Source: Citricoccus alkalitolerans
GTDB lineage: Bacteria; Actinomycetota; Actinomycetes; Actinomycetales; Micrococcaceae
Direction: 5' to 3'
NCBI RefSeq assembly: GCF_039528175.1
Contig: NZ_BAAALH010000001.1
Location: forward strand, 124,001 to 188,000
Length of the DNA stretch: 64,000 bases
Shown here: piece by piece, positions 44,696 through 53,591 of the stretch
Numbering within the stretch: position 1 is the stretch's first letter
Layout of the letters: each line of letters begins with the position of its first letter
Program-made: the position numbers and the translations under genes
Notes under the pieces: generated by a model
What the model saw: only the letters and a program-made list of their open reading frames with translations
Told to the model about the DNA's origin: nothing
The model's database searches: none

Positions 44696-46066
44696 TCAGG
44701 GGAGGGTGACGGAGAAGAGGGTGGCCGGCTCCTCGCCGGTGCCATGAACGATCGCGGCGGCATCGGCCGCCGTCAGGAACACCGACTCCCCGGGGGTCAG
44801 TACGGCCGCCTCGGTGCCGGCCTCGACCCGGACCCGTCCGGCGGTACACACGGCCAGGACCGGACCGCGGGCGGTCAGGTTGGTGCCGTCGGCGGCGGGT
44901 AGGTCCAGCCTTTCGACCTGGAACTCATCGAACGGCGGACGGAACACCAGATGGCCGTCCCCCTTCGAGAGGGGGGCGCAGTACGGCACCGGCACGGACT
45001 CGAAGGCGACGATCCGGCGCAGCTCCGGGACGTCCACGTGCTTGGGTGTCAGCCCGCCGCGCAGCACGTTGTCCGAGGCGGCCATGACCTCCACCCCCAG
45101 GCCGTGCAGGTAGGCGTGGACATTGCCGGCCGGCAGGTGGATCGCCTGGCCCGAGGCCAGGTCCACACGGTTGAGCAGGATCGAGACCAGCACACCCGGG
45201 TCCACCGGATAGTGCTCGGCGATCCCTACCGCCGTGGACAGGTTCAGATCCTCGTCCAGGGCCCGCGGAGCCTTCTTCAAGGCGGCGACGACGGCCGCCA
45301 CCCAGGTGCCTGAGGACCAGTCCCCGGCGGGGTCGAGCAGGTCCGCGAAGACGCGCTCGAGCGCCGGCCCGCCGCCACCGTCCAGGCCATCACGGTCGGG
45401 TTCTCCTCCGCCGTGTAAGAGGAGGTCGGCGTAGCCGGCCACCGTCTGGGTCACCGAGACGTCGGAGGTAGACGCGGGGGACGCGCAGGCCGCGCCGGAT
45501 ACGCCGGGTGCGCCGGGTGCGGCGTCTGCGAGACCGACCGAGCCGGCGTCGTGGTCCTCCATGTTCTCGCCCAGCACCTGGGCCAACCGGGAGAACGAGG
45601 TGCCGGCATCCTGGGCCGAGCGGAATCCGCACAGGGCGGCGAACGGGGTCAGGGCCACGAGCATCTCGGGCTTGTGGTTGTCATCCCGGTAGTTACGGTG
45701 GGGCGCCGAGACCGGGACATCCGCCGCCTCCTCGGCGGCGAATCCGGCACGAGCCTGTTCGAGGGCCGGATGGGCCTGGATCGACAGCGGGCGCCCCGCG
45801 GCCAGCAGCTTCACGAGGAAGGGCAGGCGGCCGTAGCGCGCGGCCTCGCCCAGCAGCGTCTCTGGGTCAGAGGCCAGCAGCTCGTCGAGGGGCACCGGAG
45901 CGGACCCGGGATCGCTCGCCGGGACCGCTCCAGCGGGAGCGCCGGGGTGTGCGCCCATCCACATTTCCGCCTCCGGACGGCCGGTGGGAGTCCGGCCCTG
46001 GAGCTCGGCCAGCAGGGTGGCGGAACCCCACGCATAGTCACGGATGGCGGTGTGCAGCAGGTACAT
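44696..46066 (-). CDS. manA: Mannose-6-phosphate isomerase, class I
   Basis: Zinc enzyme linking fructose-6-phosphate to mannose-6-phosphate, the entry to GDP-mannose. It is 456 residues long: the zinc-site segments LSIQAHPALEQARAGFA and NHKPEMLVALTPF, then IHLPAGNVHAYLHGLGVEVMAASDNVLRGGLTPKHVD, typical of PMI type I. An Ala/Gly-rich insert (about 180-220) separates the two halves. ATG 46066 follows a leaderless -10 (TAGGCT). A 12-base palindrome 52-63 bases upstream could be an operator. Confidence 0.94.
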   Translation of the reverse strand: MYLLHTAIRDYAWGSATLLAELQGRTPTGRPEAEMWMGAHPGAPAGAVPASDPGSAPVPLDELLASDPETLLGEAARYGRLPFLVKLLAAGRPLSIQAHPALEQARAGFAAEEAADVPVSAPHRNYRDDNHKPEMLVALTPFAALCGFRSAQDAGTSFSRLAQVLGENMEDHDAGSVGLADAAPGAPGVSGAACASPASTSDVSVTQTVAGYADLLLHGGGEPDRDGLDGGGGPALERVFADLLDPAGDWSSGTWVAAVVAALKKAPRALDEDLNLSTAVGIAEHYPVDPGVLVSILLNRVDLASGQAIHLPAGNVHAYLHGLGVEVMAASDNVLRGGLTPKHVDVPELRRIVAFESVPVPYCAPLSKGDGHLVFRPPFDEFQVERLDLPAADGTNLTARGPVLAVCTAGRVRVEAGTEAAVLTPGESVFLTAADAAAIVHGTGEEPATLFSVTLP

Positions 46067-46072
46067 GCTCCC

Positions 46073-46078
46073 AGCCTA
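46073..46078 (-). promoter_or_regulatory. -10 element TAGGCT of manA, leaderless
   Basis: On the minus strand TAGGCT is 6 bases before ATG 46066. Confidence 0.65.
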
Positions 46079-46117
46079 TCGACCCGCCTGAGACAACCCG
46101 GCGCAACGTTCTTGCAT

Positions 46118-46129
46118 GTTGCATGCAAC
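46118..46129. promoter_or_regulatory. Palindrome GTTGCATGCAAC upstream of manA
   Basis: Perfect 12-base palindrome with an extra TTGCATG copy directly beside it (46112-46118), in a locally AT-richer stretch between manA and the GntR gene. A regulator site for manA is possible. Confidence 0.4.
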
Positions 46130-46211
46130 TAACTATGCTGATTGTTGTCCACACCACATTCGTTGCCCTTGTCGGTCGTTCCGGCCAGTCGCATCCGGCA
46201 CGAGGGAGCTG

Positions 46212-46922
46212 CTAGTGCACCAGCCAATCGATGGCCTCGGTGCTCCGAGCATCCGCGAACTCGGGCCGGTCTCGAGTCTCCTGGGTGATCAGCATGGTGG
46301 CCGTGTGGCTGATGTGCCGTGCCAGGGCCGAGCCCACCTCAGCATCCAGACCCTCCCGGAACGCCTCCATGATGTCCCGGTGATCCTCGAAGCACTCCTG
46401 CGCGGTGCGCGAGGTGGGCACGGTCCCCACGCCGGTCTGCAACACGAAGTCACGCTGTTCGCTGAGCAACTGGTTGGCCTTGTCGTTGCCCGCCCCCGCC
46501 AGCAGGGTGCGGTGGAAGTCCCGGTCTGCCCGGAGCACCAGTTCCGGGTCGCCGCCCTCTGCCGCGCGTCGGAAGGCCTCGTAGGACTGCTCTACGGCGG
46601 CCGCCGTGGCCGCCGTCTTCAGCTGCGTGGCGCGGCGAGCCAAGGGAGCCTCCAGCATGAGCCTGATCTGGAACACCTCGATCAGGCTCTGGAGCGAGGT
46701 GCTGAGGATGCGTACCCCGCGGTTCCGCTCGATCTGAACGAGTCCGCGGCGGGCGAGCTCCTGCAGGGCCTCTCGGATCGGGGTGCGGGAGACGTTGAGC
46801 TGGTTGCCCAGCTCGGTCGCCGTGTACAGCTCGCCTGGAACCAGATCACCGCTGATGATCGATGCCCGAATCGATTCCACGGCCTGGTCGGTCAGGCTCG
46901 CAGGCCGATGGACAGACTTCAT
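46212..46922 (-). CDS. GntR family (FadR/FCD type) transcriptional regulator
   Basis: DNA-binding regulator of 236 residues. The winged helix (about 10-75) has GELYTATELGNQLNVSRTPIREALQELARRGLVQI. The C-terminal FCD ligand domain shows the metal-site pattern RDFHRTLLAGAGN and the late HISHTA. ATG 46922 fits a -10-like CATACT 6 bases upstream. It is divergent from lhgO across 103 bases holding a direct repeat, so control of lhgO by 2-hydroxyglutarate or a related acid is a reasonable inference. Confidence 0.88.
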   Translation of the reverse strand: MKSVHRPASLTDQAVESIRASIISGDLVPGELYTATELGNQLNVSRTPIREALQELARRGLVQIERNRGVRILSTSLQSLIEVFQIRLMLEAPLARRATQLKTAATAAAVEQSYEAFRRAAEGGDPELVLRADRDFHRTLLAGAGNDKANQLLSEQRDFVLQTGVGTVPTSRTAQECFEDHRDIMEAFREGLDAEVGSALARHISHTATMLITQETRDRPEFADARSTEAIDWLVH

Positions 46923-46934
46923 CCCTCCAGTATG

Positions 46935-47009
46935 CCAACCCACAGACCCCATAGATCCCACGGGACAGTAGGGCCGCCCTGGTGCGCTGCGTCCCCACCA
47001 ACCCACAGA
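46935..47009. promoter_or_regulatory. Direct repeat pair between the GntR gene and lhgO
   Basis: CCAACCCACAGA occurs at 46935-46946 and again at 46998-47009, perfect over 12 bases and 63 bases apart (about six helical turns). The first copy abuts the GntR -10; the second ends 16 bases before the lhgO ATG. Confidence 0.5.
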
Positions 47010-47025
47010 AAGCGACGGTCCAGTC

Positions 47026-48234
47026 ATGACCTCATTCGCCGTCATCGGTGCTGGAATCATCGGTGCCGCGATCGCCCGGGAGCTGACCCAACGGTTCCCT
47101 GACGACCACCTCACCGTGTATGACAAGGCGGACAGCGTGGCCTCCCACCAGACCGGCCACAACTCCGGAGTGGTCCACGCCGGACTCTATTATCAGCCGG
47201 GGAGTTTGAAAGCCCGGTTATGCCGCCGTGGGGTCAACCTGCTGCGGGACTTCGCCCGCGACCGCGGTGTGCCCTATGAGGAGTGCGGCAAGTTGGTCGT
47301 GGCCCTGGAGCAGGTCGAGGAGGACCGGCTGCGGACCATCCACGAGAAGGCCATCGCCAACGGCGTGCCGGGCGTCGAACTGGTCGGCCCGGAACGGATC
47401 CTCGAGATCGAGCCCAACGCTACCGGGCGCCTCGCGCTGCACTCCCTGCACACGGCGATCATCGACTACGCGGCGGTGACCCGGGCCCTGATCGACGACG
47501 TCCGGTCGGCCGGCGGGACCGTTCGCCTCGGTGCCGAGGTCACCGGAATCACCAACACCGCGGACGGATGCAGTATCAGCACCCCGGAGGGCACCGAGTC
47601 CTTCGACTTCGTCATCGCCTGCGCCGGACTCCAATCAGACCGCATCGCGCGGAAGGCCGGGGGAGATGCCTATCCGAAGATCGTGCCGTTCTTCGGTCAG
47701 TACTCGAAGCTGGCCCCGGAGCACCGCACCGTGCTCAACGGACTGGTCTACCCCGTGCCGGACCCCGCCTACCCCTTCCTCGGCGTCCACCTGACCAAGC
47801 GCGTCGACGGGGAGATGCTCGTGGGCCCCAACGCCTTCCTCTCCTTCGGCCGGGAGAACTACTCGGGGCGGCACATCGGCCTCAAGGACAGTCTAGACGT
47901 GGCGGCCAACCCGGGGTTCTGGAAGTTTGCCAGCCGGAACATGTCGGCGGCCGTCCAGGAGTTCGGTGCCGTGGTCTCCCGCCAGAAGTTCCTGGCCGGA
48001 GCCGCGCGCTACGTGCCCTCCCTGGAAGGAGCCGAATCCACGCCCATCACCCGTGGCATCCGAGCCCAGTCCATGGATGCCAATGGCGACCTCGTGGACG
48101 ACTTCGTCATCGAGGACATCGGGCGCGCCACGCTCCTGCGCAACGCACCGTCCCCGGGGGCCACCTCATCCCTGGCCATTGCTGAACACATCGTCTCCGA
48201 GATGGCCGCGAAGCATCGGTTGGCTTCGGTCTAG
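47026..48234 (+). CDS. lhgO: L-2-hydroxyglutarate oxidase
   Basis: FAD enzyme oxidising L-2-hydroxyglutarate to 2-oxoglutarate, passing electrons to quinone. The 402 residues open with the FAD motif AVIGAGIIGAAIARELTQR and continue SVASHQTGHNSGVVHAGLYY and CRRGVNLLRDFA, characteristic of LhgO. GPNAFLSFGRE and a C-terminal substrate region follow. Codon 65 is the rare TTA (47218-47220). With the GntR gene it forms a two-gene module inserted between manA and the LCP-purE-purK block. Confidence 0.92.
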   Translation: MTSFAVIGAGIIGAAIARELTQRFPDDHLTVYDKADSVASHQTGHNSGVVHAGLYYQPGSLKARLCRRGVNLLRDFARDRGVPYEECGKLVVALEQVEEDRLRTIHEKAIANGVPGVELVGPERILEIEPNATGRLALHSLHTAIIDYAAVTRALIDDVRSAGGTVRLGAEVTGITNTADGCSISTPEGTESFDFVIACAGLQSDRIARKAGGDAYPKIVPFFGQYSKLAPEHRTVLNGLVYPVPDPAYPFLGVHLTKRVDGEMLVGPNAFLSFGRENYSGRHIGLKDSLDVAANPGFWKFASRNMSAAVQEFGAVVSRQKFLAGAARYVPSLEGAESTPITRGIRAQSMDANGDLVDDFVIEDIGRATLLRNAPSPGATSSLAIAEHIVSEMAAKHRLASV

Positions 48235-48236
48235 GC

Positions 48237-48442
48237 GCCACTCCGCCCCCTCTGAGTCCGTCTGGAAGATCGGCACGGCCGCGGCGGGGGGTCTGGCTCC
48301 GCTGGGTGCCCTGTCCCTCGTGGTGGCCTCACCCACCAACTCGACCGTGGGAGTCAGCGTGGTCCCGGCGGCGGCCGGTCTCCTCGTGATCCTGGTGGCC
48401 GTCTTCGATCAGGCCAAGAGGCACACGTCTGACAAGAACTGA
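48237..48442 (+). pseudogene. Short membrane-protein-like frame without a start codon
   Basis: Directly after lhgO, in another frame, a stretch reads WKIGTAAAGGLAPLGALSLV and, after a short break, VVPAAAGLLVILVAVFDQ, two hydrophobic segments with a charged end. It looks coding, but there is no ATG, GTG or TTG before the first segment and no ribosome binding site. It could be a remnant of a membrane gene or chance. Not recognised. Confidence 0.3.
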
Positions 48443-48495
48443 ACCCGCTGACAAGACCCGAGCCGCTGCGTTCTTGGTGACAGCCCAGCGGCGGA

Positions 48496-50130
48496 CTAGC
48501 CGGCCGCGCAGAGGTGGTTGGTGGAGGCGGCCTCCTCCAGCAGGCCGGTCTGGCCCGTGTCCTCGAGGTGCTGCAGATACTCGTGCGTGATCTCGGATCC
48601 GTCCGGCTGGGTCGGCGGTGCGGGCCAGTCGGCGGGGTCCTCACTGGTGCCGGACTCCTGGGGGGCGGAGGCCAGCAGGGAGGCGGTGGCGTTCACGAAC
48701 AGCAGCGGGGCGGGGGACGTGCCAGCGGCGTTCGGGGTGCCGTCCTCGGCGAGCATGCCGTCCACCCGGGTGTGGATCTCGTCGAAGTCAGGGTAGGTGG
48801 TGAACCGGCCGCCCTCGCCCTCGAAGTCCGGCGGACCGATGGTCAGTCGCTCCAGGCCCTGCGACTGCCCCTTGGTGGCCAGGGAGACGAACGTGCCCAG
48901 CTGCTGCCCCGGCAGGTCCGTCTCGACGATCTGTTCGCCGGCGTCCAGAATGTCCTGGAACCGGGTCACCAGGGTCTGGGGATTGAACTGGTCCAGCATG
49001 GCGGACTGGATGCACTGCTGGCGGCGGATGCGGGAGTAGTCCGTGGAGAAGTGGCGGGAGCGGGCGAAGGCCAGAGCCTCCTCGCCGGTGAAGTCGTACG
49101 TTCCGGGACCCCACCAGGCGTTGCCCCATTCCCCGTCCGGCCGGGACCCACGGTAGGTCGTCCAGCCGCCGGAGGTGACCGTGACGCCGCCCATGGAGTC
49201 GATGAGCTGAGAGAACCCGCCCATGTCCACCATCGCGTAGGACTGGACGTCCAGCCCGAGGATCCCACCAGTGGCGTCCATCATGGCCTCCACCCCGGGG
49301 TCCTCGGCACCGGGATAGAGGTCCTGGTGGCTCTCCATCACGTCCGTGTAGAGGGCGTTGATGATGCAATCGTCGCCGCAGTTGAAGCCCTGCGGGTAGA
49401 CGTCCCACAGGGGGGATCCTTCGGAGAAGGGGGCGTTCTGGAAGTTGCGGGGGATCGAGAACAGGATCGTGCTGCCGGTCGCGGCGTTCACGGAGGCCAC
49501 ATGGATGGAGTCCGGCCGCAGTCCAGTGCGGCCCTCACCGGCGTCGTTGCCGAGGAGGAGGAAGTTGTACCGTCCGGCCACCGGCTCGATGGCGGGGCCG
49601 GGCGGGAAGATCTCGTTGAGGGCATTGCGTCCGGCGTTCAGGGCGAAGGAACCGTAGCCGAGTGCGCCGGAGGTGGCCACGAGCAGCAGCACCGTGGAGA
49701 AGGCCAGCAGCGGCTTCATCCCGGGGGCCACGAGCTTGAGCCGCAGCAGCCGGAAGGTGTCGATCCAGAGCACCACCCAGCCGATGGCCAGGGCCGCCAG
49801 GACCACGATCGCGGCCAGCTGGACCCACGAGTTGGCGAACGTCTGCACCAGAAGGTCCCGATTGACCACCAGGAGCACGAGCGCGACGACGACCAGGAGC
49901 CAGACGGTCAGGGTCACCCGCAGCGCGGCGCGGCCGAGGGAGCGATTCCCGGCCACCACCTGCGCGCCGCCGGGAACGAACAGGGTGAGCAGCAGCAGGA
50001 TCCAGGCCCGCTTGGTGCGTTGGGGTGCCGCGGCGCTCTGCGGGTCGCGGACCGGGTCGGGCCCTGCTGCGCCCGAGCCCTGCGGGCCGTGCAGGAGGGA
50101 CAGGCCTCTCTGGGGAGCCTGGCCTGCCAT
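48496..50130 (-). CDS. LCP (LytR-CpsA-Psr) family cell-wall polymer transferase
   Basis: Membrane enzyme that attaches teichoic acid or other polymers to peptidoglycan. The 544 residues have four or so N-terminal helices, then the extracytoplasmic LCP domain (about 195-420) with LLLGNDAGEGRTGLRPDSI, ILFSIPRN, NALYTDVM, MVDMGGFSQLIDSMGGV and EALAFARSRHFSTDYSRIRRQQ, which include the usual Arg/Asp pyrophosphate ligands. A ribosome could start at GTG 50133 or ATG 50130, both overlapping the purE stop. LCP genes near purE-purK occur in mycobacteria too (Rv3267 region). Confidence 0.9.
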   Translation of the reverse strand: MAGQAPQRGLSLLHGPQGSGAAGPDPVRDPQSAAAPQRTKRAWILLLLTLFVPGGAQVVAGNRSLGRAALRVTLTVWLLVVVALVLLVVNRDLLVQTFANSWVQLAAIVVLAALAIGWVVLWIDTFRLLRLKLVAPGMKPLLAFSTVLLLVATSGALGYGSFALNAGRNALNEIFPPGPAIEPVAGRYNFLLLGNDAGEGRTGLRPDSIHVASVNAATGSTILFSIPRNFQNAPFSEGSPLWDVYPQGFNCGDDCIINALYTDVMESHQDLYPGAEDPGVEAMMDATGGILGLDVQSYAMVDMGGFSQLIDSMGGVTVTSGGWTTYRGSRPDGEWGNAWWGPGTYDFTGEEALAFARSRHFSTDYSRIRRQQCIQSAMLDQFNPQTLVTRFQDILDAGEQIVETDLPGQQLGTFVSLATKGQSQGLERLTIGPPDFEGEGGRFTTYPDFDEIHTRVDGMLAEDGTPNAAGTSPAPLLFVNATASLLASAPQESGTSEDPADWPAPPTQPDGSEITHEYLQHLEDTGQTGLLEEAASTNHLCAAG

Positions 50131-50702
50131 CACGGGCGGTATCCGGGCCGGCCGGCCAGCGTCTCCTGCAACCGTTCACCCTTGGCGCTGGCCGTGTCCT
50201 GTAGTTCGGCAGCGAACTCCACCAGCTTCTCGCGCAGCTCCGCCGACTCCGGGCCGGTTCCCGCCGCGAGGATCCGCACCGCAAGCAGCCCGGCGTTGCG
50301 AGCGCCACCGATGGACACGGTGGCCACCGGCACGCCGGCGGGCATCTGCACGATGGACAGCAGGGAGTCCATGCCGTCGAGGGTCTTGAGGGGTACGGGC
50401 ACACCGATCACCGGCAGGGGAGTGGTGGAGGCGATCATGCCCGGCAGGTGCGCGGCGCCACCGGCGCCGGCGATGATCACCCGGATCCCGCGTTCGTGCG
50501 CCTCGGTGCCGAAGGCCACCATCTCGTGCGGCATGCGGTGAGCGGACACGACGCCGGCCTCGTAGGAGATCCCGAACTCCTCCAGGGCCGTTGCCGCGGC
50601 CTCCATCACGGGCCAGTCGGAGTCGGAGCCCATGATCACCGCCACCCGGGCGGGGGCCACGCCTGCCTGGGTGGTGGTCGCGGGCGCTTCGCTGGGGGTC
50701 AT
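50130..50702 (-). CDS. purE: 5-(carboxyamino)imidazole ribonucleotide mutase
   Basis: Moves the carboxyl group from N5-CAIR to CAIR in purine synthesis, right after PurK. The 190 residues contain VAVIMGSDSDWPVMEAA, SAHRMPHEM with the catalytic His, and IAGAGGAAHLPGMIAS and PVIGVPV, the class I PurE hallmarks. Start and stop overlap purK and the LCP gene as ATGA-type junctions, so the three are translated as a coupled unit. Confidence 0.96.
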   Translation of the reverse strand: MTPSEAPATTTQAGVAPARVAVIMGSDSDWPVMEAAATALEEFGISYEAGVVSAHRMPHEMVAFGTEAHERGIRVIIAGAGGAAHLPGMIASTTPLPVIGVPVPLKTLDGMDSLLSIVQMPAGVPVATVSIGGARNAGLLAVRILAAGTGPESAELREKLVEFAAELQDTASAKGERLQETLAGRPGYRP

Positions 50703-51916
50703 GACTGCTCCTGCTGATCGGCGGCCCGCGGTCCGGCCTGGGTGCCGGCCTCTGGGCCGGCCTGCGGTCCCTCGCTGATGATCGCGGCGGCTCCCTCGGC
50801 GGCCGCGCGGGCCGAGGCCAGGTCCTCGGGGGTGGCCGCGGTGACATTGACGTGACCGATCTTGCGGCCGGGGCGCACGGACTTTCCGTAGGTGTGGATC
50901 TTGGCCACGGGGAACGTGGCCATGGCGGTGGGGAAGGCCGCGTAGAGGTCCTCGTTGGCTCCGCCGAGGTAGTTCTTCATCACGGTGTAGGCGCCGAGAG
51001 GGTCCGTGGACCCCAGAGGCAGGTCGAGCACCGCGCGGACGTGCTGTTCGAACTGGCCGGTGACAGCGCCGTCCATGGACCAGTGGCCCGAGTTATGGGG
51101 GCGCATGGCCAGTTCGTTGACCATGAATCCCGGGCCGACGCCGGGGGTCTCGAACAGTTCCACGGCGAGCATGCCGGTCACACCGAGCCCCTTGGCCAAG
51201 GCCACGGCAGCCTCCTCTGCCGCGTGGGCGGTCTGAGGGTCCAGGCCGGGTGCCGGGGCGGTGACCACGTCACACACGCCGTCTGTCTGGATCGACTCGA
51301 CCACAGGGTAGGAGGCGGTCGCTCCCGAAGGGTTGCGTGCCACCTGGGCGGAGAGCTCGCGGGAGAAGTCCACCATCTCCTCGGCCAGCAACGCCTCGAA
51401 GCCCAGCTCAAACCAGTCGCCGCAGGACTCGGCGGCCTCGGCCGAGCGCAGGACCCGCACGCCCTTGCCGTCGTAGCCGCCACGCGGGGTCTTGAGGACC
51501 ACGGGCCAGCCGGTCCGGTCACCGAAATCGACCAGCTCGGCCACGGAGGACACCGCGGCCCACGCCGGGTTCGGCAAGCCGAGGCGGTCACAGGCCTGGC
51601 GCATGAGCAGCTTGTCCTGGGCGTATTGCAGGGCCTCCGGCCCGGGCTGCAGATTCACGCCGGCCGCCTCCAGCGCCCGTAGATGCTCTGCGGGCACGTG
51701 CTCATGGTCGAACGTCACCACGTCCACCTCGGCCACGAAGGCCATCAGCACCTCGAGGTCACGGTAGTCGCCCACCGTGGAGGGGGCGGCCGTGGTGGCC
51801 GAGACGTCCGGGCCCTCGGCCAGGACTCTCAGCCGCACACCCAGGGCTGTTGCTGCCGGGGCCATCATGCGCGCCAACTGGCCGCCGCCCACTACTCCGA
51901 TCACAGGAAAACTCAC
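50699..51916 (-). CDS. purK: 5-(carboxyamino)imidazole ribonucleotide synthase
   Basis: ATP-grasp enzyme making N5-CAIR from AIR and bicarbonate. The 405 residues start with GVVGGGQLARMMAPAATALG, followed by TFDHEHVPAEHL, the ATP-grasp segment VVLKTPRGGYDGKGVRV, MVDFSRELSAQVARN and NELAMRPHNSGHWSMDGAVTGQ region. GTG 51916 is 6 bases after a TACCCT -10 on the minus strand, so the operon appears to start leaderless. Residues after about 385 form a Gln/Ala-rich tail. Confidence 0.96.
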   Translation of the reverse strand: MSFPVIGVVGGGQLARMMAPAATALGVRLRVLAEGPDVSATTAAPSTVGDYRDLEVLMAFVAEVDVVTFDHEHVPAEHLRALEAAGVNLQPGPEALQYAQDKLLMRQACDRLGLPNPAWAAVSSVAELVDFGDRTGWPVVLKTPRGGYDGKGVRVLRSAEAAESCGDWFELGFEALLAEEMVDFSRELSAQVARNPSGATASYPVVESIQTDGVCDVVTAPAPGLDPQTAHAAEEAAVALAKGLGVTGMLAVELFETPGVGPGFMVNELAMRPHNSGHWSMDGAVTGQFEQHVRAVLDLPLGSTDPLGAYTVMKNYLGGANEDLYAAFPTAMATFPVAKIHTYGKSVRPGRKIGHVNVTAATPEDLASARAAAEGAAAIISEGPQAGPEAGTQAGPRAADQQEQS

Positions 51917-51922
51917 GGACCA

Positions 51923-51928
51923 AGGGTA
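51923..51928 (-). promoter_or_regulatory. -10 element TACCCT of purK, leaderless
   Basis: On the minus strand TACCCT is 6 bases before GTG 51916. Confidence 0.5.
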
Positions 51929-52003
51929 ACCAGCGGATCAGTCCCTGTCCGGCAGAACCGCCCGGCGGCCTCCAGTTGTCAGGAAACGGAAAGAAATCCG
52001 GTC

Positions 52004-52009
52004 TAGGGT
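52004..52009 (+). promoter_or_regulatory. -10 element TAGGGT upstream of the GtrA gene
   Basis: TAGGGT about 63 bases before ATG 52073; it would give a 55-60-base leader that contains AAGGAG. Confidence 0.45.
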
Positions 52010-52072
52010 ATGCAAAGACATTTGCCGGTTCTCGGCCGTATTCTGCACGCAACAAGGAGTCCACCCACCCCC

Positions 52073-52711
52073 ATGTTCAGCAACCTGTGGCAACGTTTCG
52101 TGGCCCTGGTCGCCATGCTCTGGCGCGAGGTCGCCAAGTTCGGGGCGGTCGGTGCGGCCGCCTTCGTGGTCGACTCGGCGATCTTCCTGTGGCTCATGAA
52201 CGGCCCGATGGAGGGCAGCAACGTCAAGTCCAAGATCGTGGCCAGCGTGGTCGCCACGATCTTCTCCTACGTGGCCAACCGCCTCTGGACCTTCCGCCAC
52301 CGCCGGCAGAACAACCTCATGCGCGAGTTCGTGTTGTTCGCGGTGATGAATGTCATCGGCATGGGCATCCAAGCTGGTTGCGTGTTCGTGGCGCAGTACG
52401 GTCTGGGCGTCACATCGACCGCCGGCATCTTCATTGCCGGTAGCGTGGTCGGGCTGGTCCTGGGCACCATCTTCCGCTTCTTCGCCTACCGGTTCTGGGT
52501 GTTCACCGAGGAACTGGACGCAGACCCCAAGTTCAAGGACGATCGCGAACGGCTCACGGGTGAGCTGCCGGTCATCCGCACTGCCGACACTCCGCGCCGG
52601 CACCGCAGGCGGGACTCCTCGCCGGCCTCCGGGCCGGTGGCGCCACCGGCCCGGACGGCGCTGCAGGGTCCGTCCGCGCCGTCGGCACGCACTCCCGCCG
52701 AACCTCGATAG
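52073..52711 (+). CDS. GtrA family membrane protein
   Basis: Four-helix membrane protein of the GtrA family, thought to flip polyprenyl-linked sugars. The 212 residues have KFGAVGAAAFVVDSAIFLWL, ATIFSYVANRLWTFRHRR (family motif), a third and fourth helix, and GTIFRFFAYRFWVF. About 60 Arg/Pro-rich residues follow. AAGGAG (52054-52059) is the ribosome binding site, although 13 bases from ATG 52073. A GtrA gene divergent from purK is conserved in mycobacteria (Rv3277). Confidence 0.9.
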   Translation: MFSNLWQRFVALVAMLWREVAKFGAVGAAAFVVDSAIFLWLMNGPMEGSNVKSKIVASVVATIFSYVANRLWTFRHRRQNNLMREFVLFAVMNVIGMGIQAGCVFVAQYGLGVTSTAGIFIAGSVVGLVLGTIFRFFAYRFWVFTEELDADPKFKDDRERLTGELPVIRTADTPRRHRRRDSSPASGPVAPPARTALQGPSAPSARTPAEPR

Positions 52712-52727
52712 CCGCTCACCGGGGAGG

Positions 52728-53591
52728 TCATTGGCGTGGGTTGCCCAGCCTCTCGGCCTCCACGAGCTTGGCTGAGGCCCCGCTGAGGTCCGTGTCGCTT
52801 TCTGGCACCAGCACCACCGGGAGTCCCCGGTCCCAGGTCCCGACGACGGCGCGCGCGGCCCCGTAATCCAGCCTCCCGCCTGCGGCCGCCACCACCAGCC
52901 CGCGCTCTCGGTGGGACCACCGCGACAGGCGCGCGCCGTCGTGGTCTGTGGGCTGCTCTGTGGACTGCGGGGACGGCAGGTCCTCCCATGCCTCGACGAG
53001 CGACGGCAGGCTGGTCCCCGGCAGTGGGAGGTGGCACTGGTCCGCCTGCATCTGCACCTCGGCGGCATAGTCCAGGGCGTGGGACGGCAACCCCGCCTCC
53101 GGTGACGGCAGCGGCCCCGAGGCTCCCGAGGCCTCAGAGAACTCCGACGCCCCGGACGACGTCAGGGTCCTGGGGGACACCGCCCAGAGGTCGGCGGGAT
53201 GTTCCGACCAGGCCCCGGGCGTCCCGGATACCACCAGGTCCACCGATTCGGGCTTCGCCGGGGCGGACGACGAGAGGGGGGCGAACCGCACCTGCACGCC
53301 GGCGCGCGCGGCCCCCAGCAGCAGGGCCAGTGACTTCCAACCCAGGGGTAGGTCCACCAGGATCGTGGAGCCAGGGCCGTGGCCCTCGATGTCCAACAGG
53401 TTGGCGGTCTTGGCGGCCCAGTTGGCCAGGACCCGGCCGGAGAGCTCGATGCGGTCGCCGTCGGCGGCATGGTCCACCACGGCCGGACGGGGCGATGCTG
53501 CGATGGCTTCGAACCAAGTCAGGCGTCGGCCGGACGGATGAGTGCCGCCTCCGGCCGCTCCACCGGGTAGATTCGTTCCGAGGTTGACCAT
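52728..53591 (-). CDS. TIGR03089 family protein
   Basis: Actinobacterial protein of unknown function, distantly related to the N-terminal region of acyl-CoA synthetase/AMP-ligase enzymes. The 287 residues include RIELSGRVLANWAAKTANLL, GPGSTILVDLPLGWKSLALLLGA and the late segment GTWDRGLPVVLVPE. ATG 53591 has AAAGGAC just upstream; the longer frame start at 53633 has no signal. It converges with the GtrA gene and is divergent from whiB, as in the Rv3260c-Rv3277 region of mycobacteria. Confidence 0.85.
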   Translation of the reverse strand: MVNLGTNLPGGAAGGGTHPSGRRLTWFEAIAASPRPAVVDHAADGDRIELSGRVLANWAAKTANLLDIEGHGPGSTILVDLPLGWKSLALLLGAARAGVQVRFAPLSSSAPAKPESVDLVVSGTPGAWSEHPADLWAVSPRTLTSSGASEFSEASGASGPLPSPEAGLPSHALDYAAEVQMQADQCHLPLPGTSLPSLVEAWEDLPSPQSTEQPTDHDGARLSRWSHRERGLVVAAAGGRLDYGAARAVVGTWDRGLPVVLVPESDTDLSGASAKLVEAERLGNPRQ

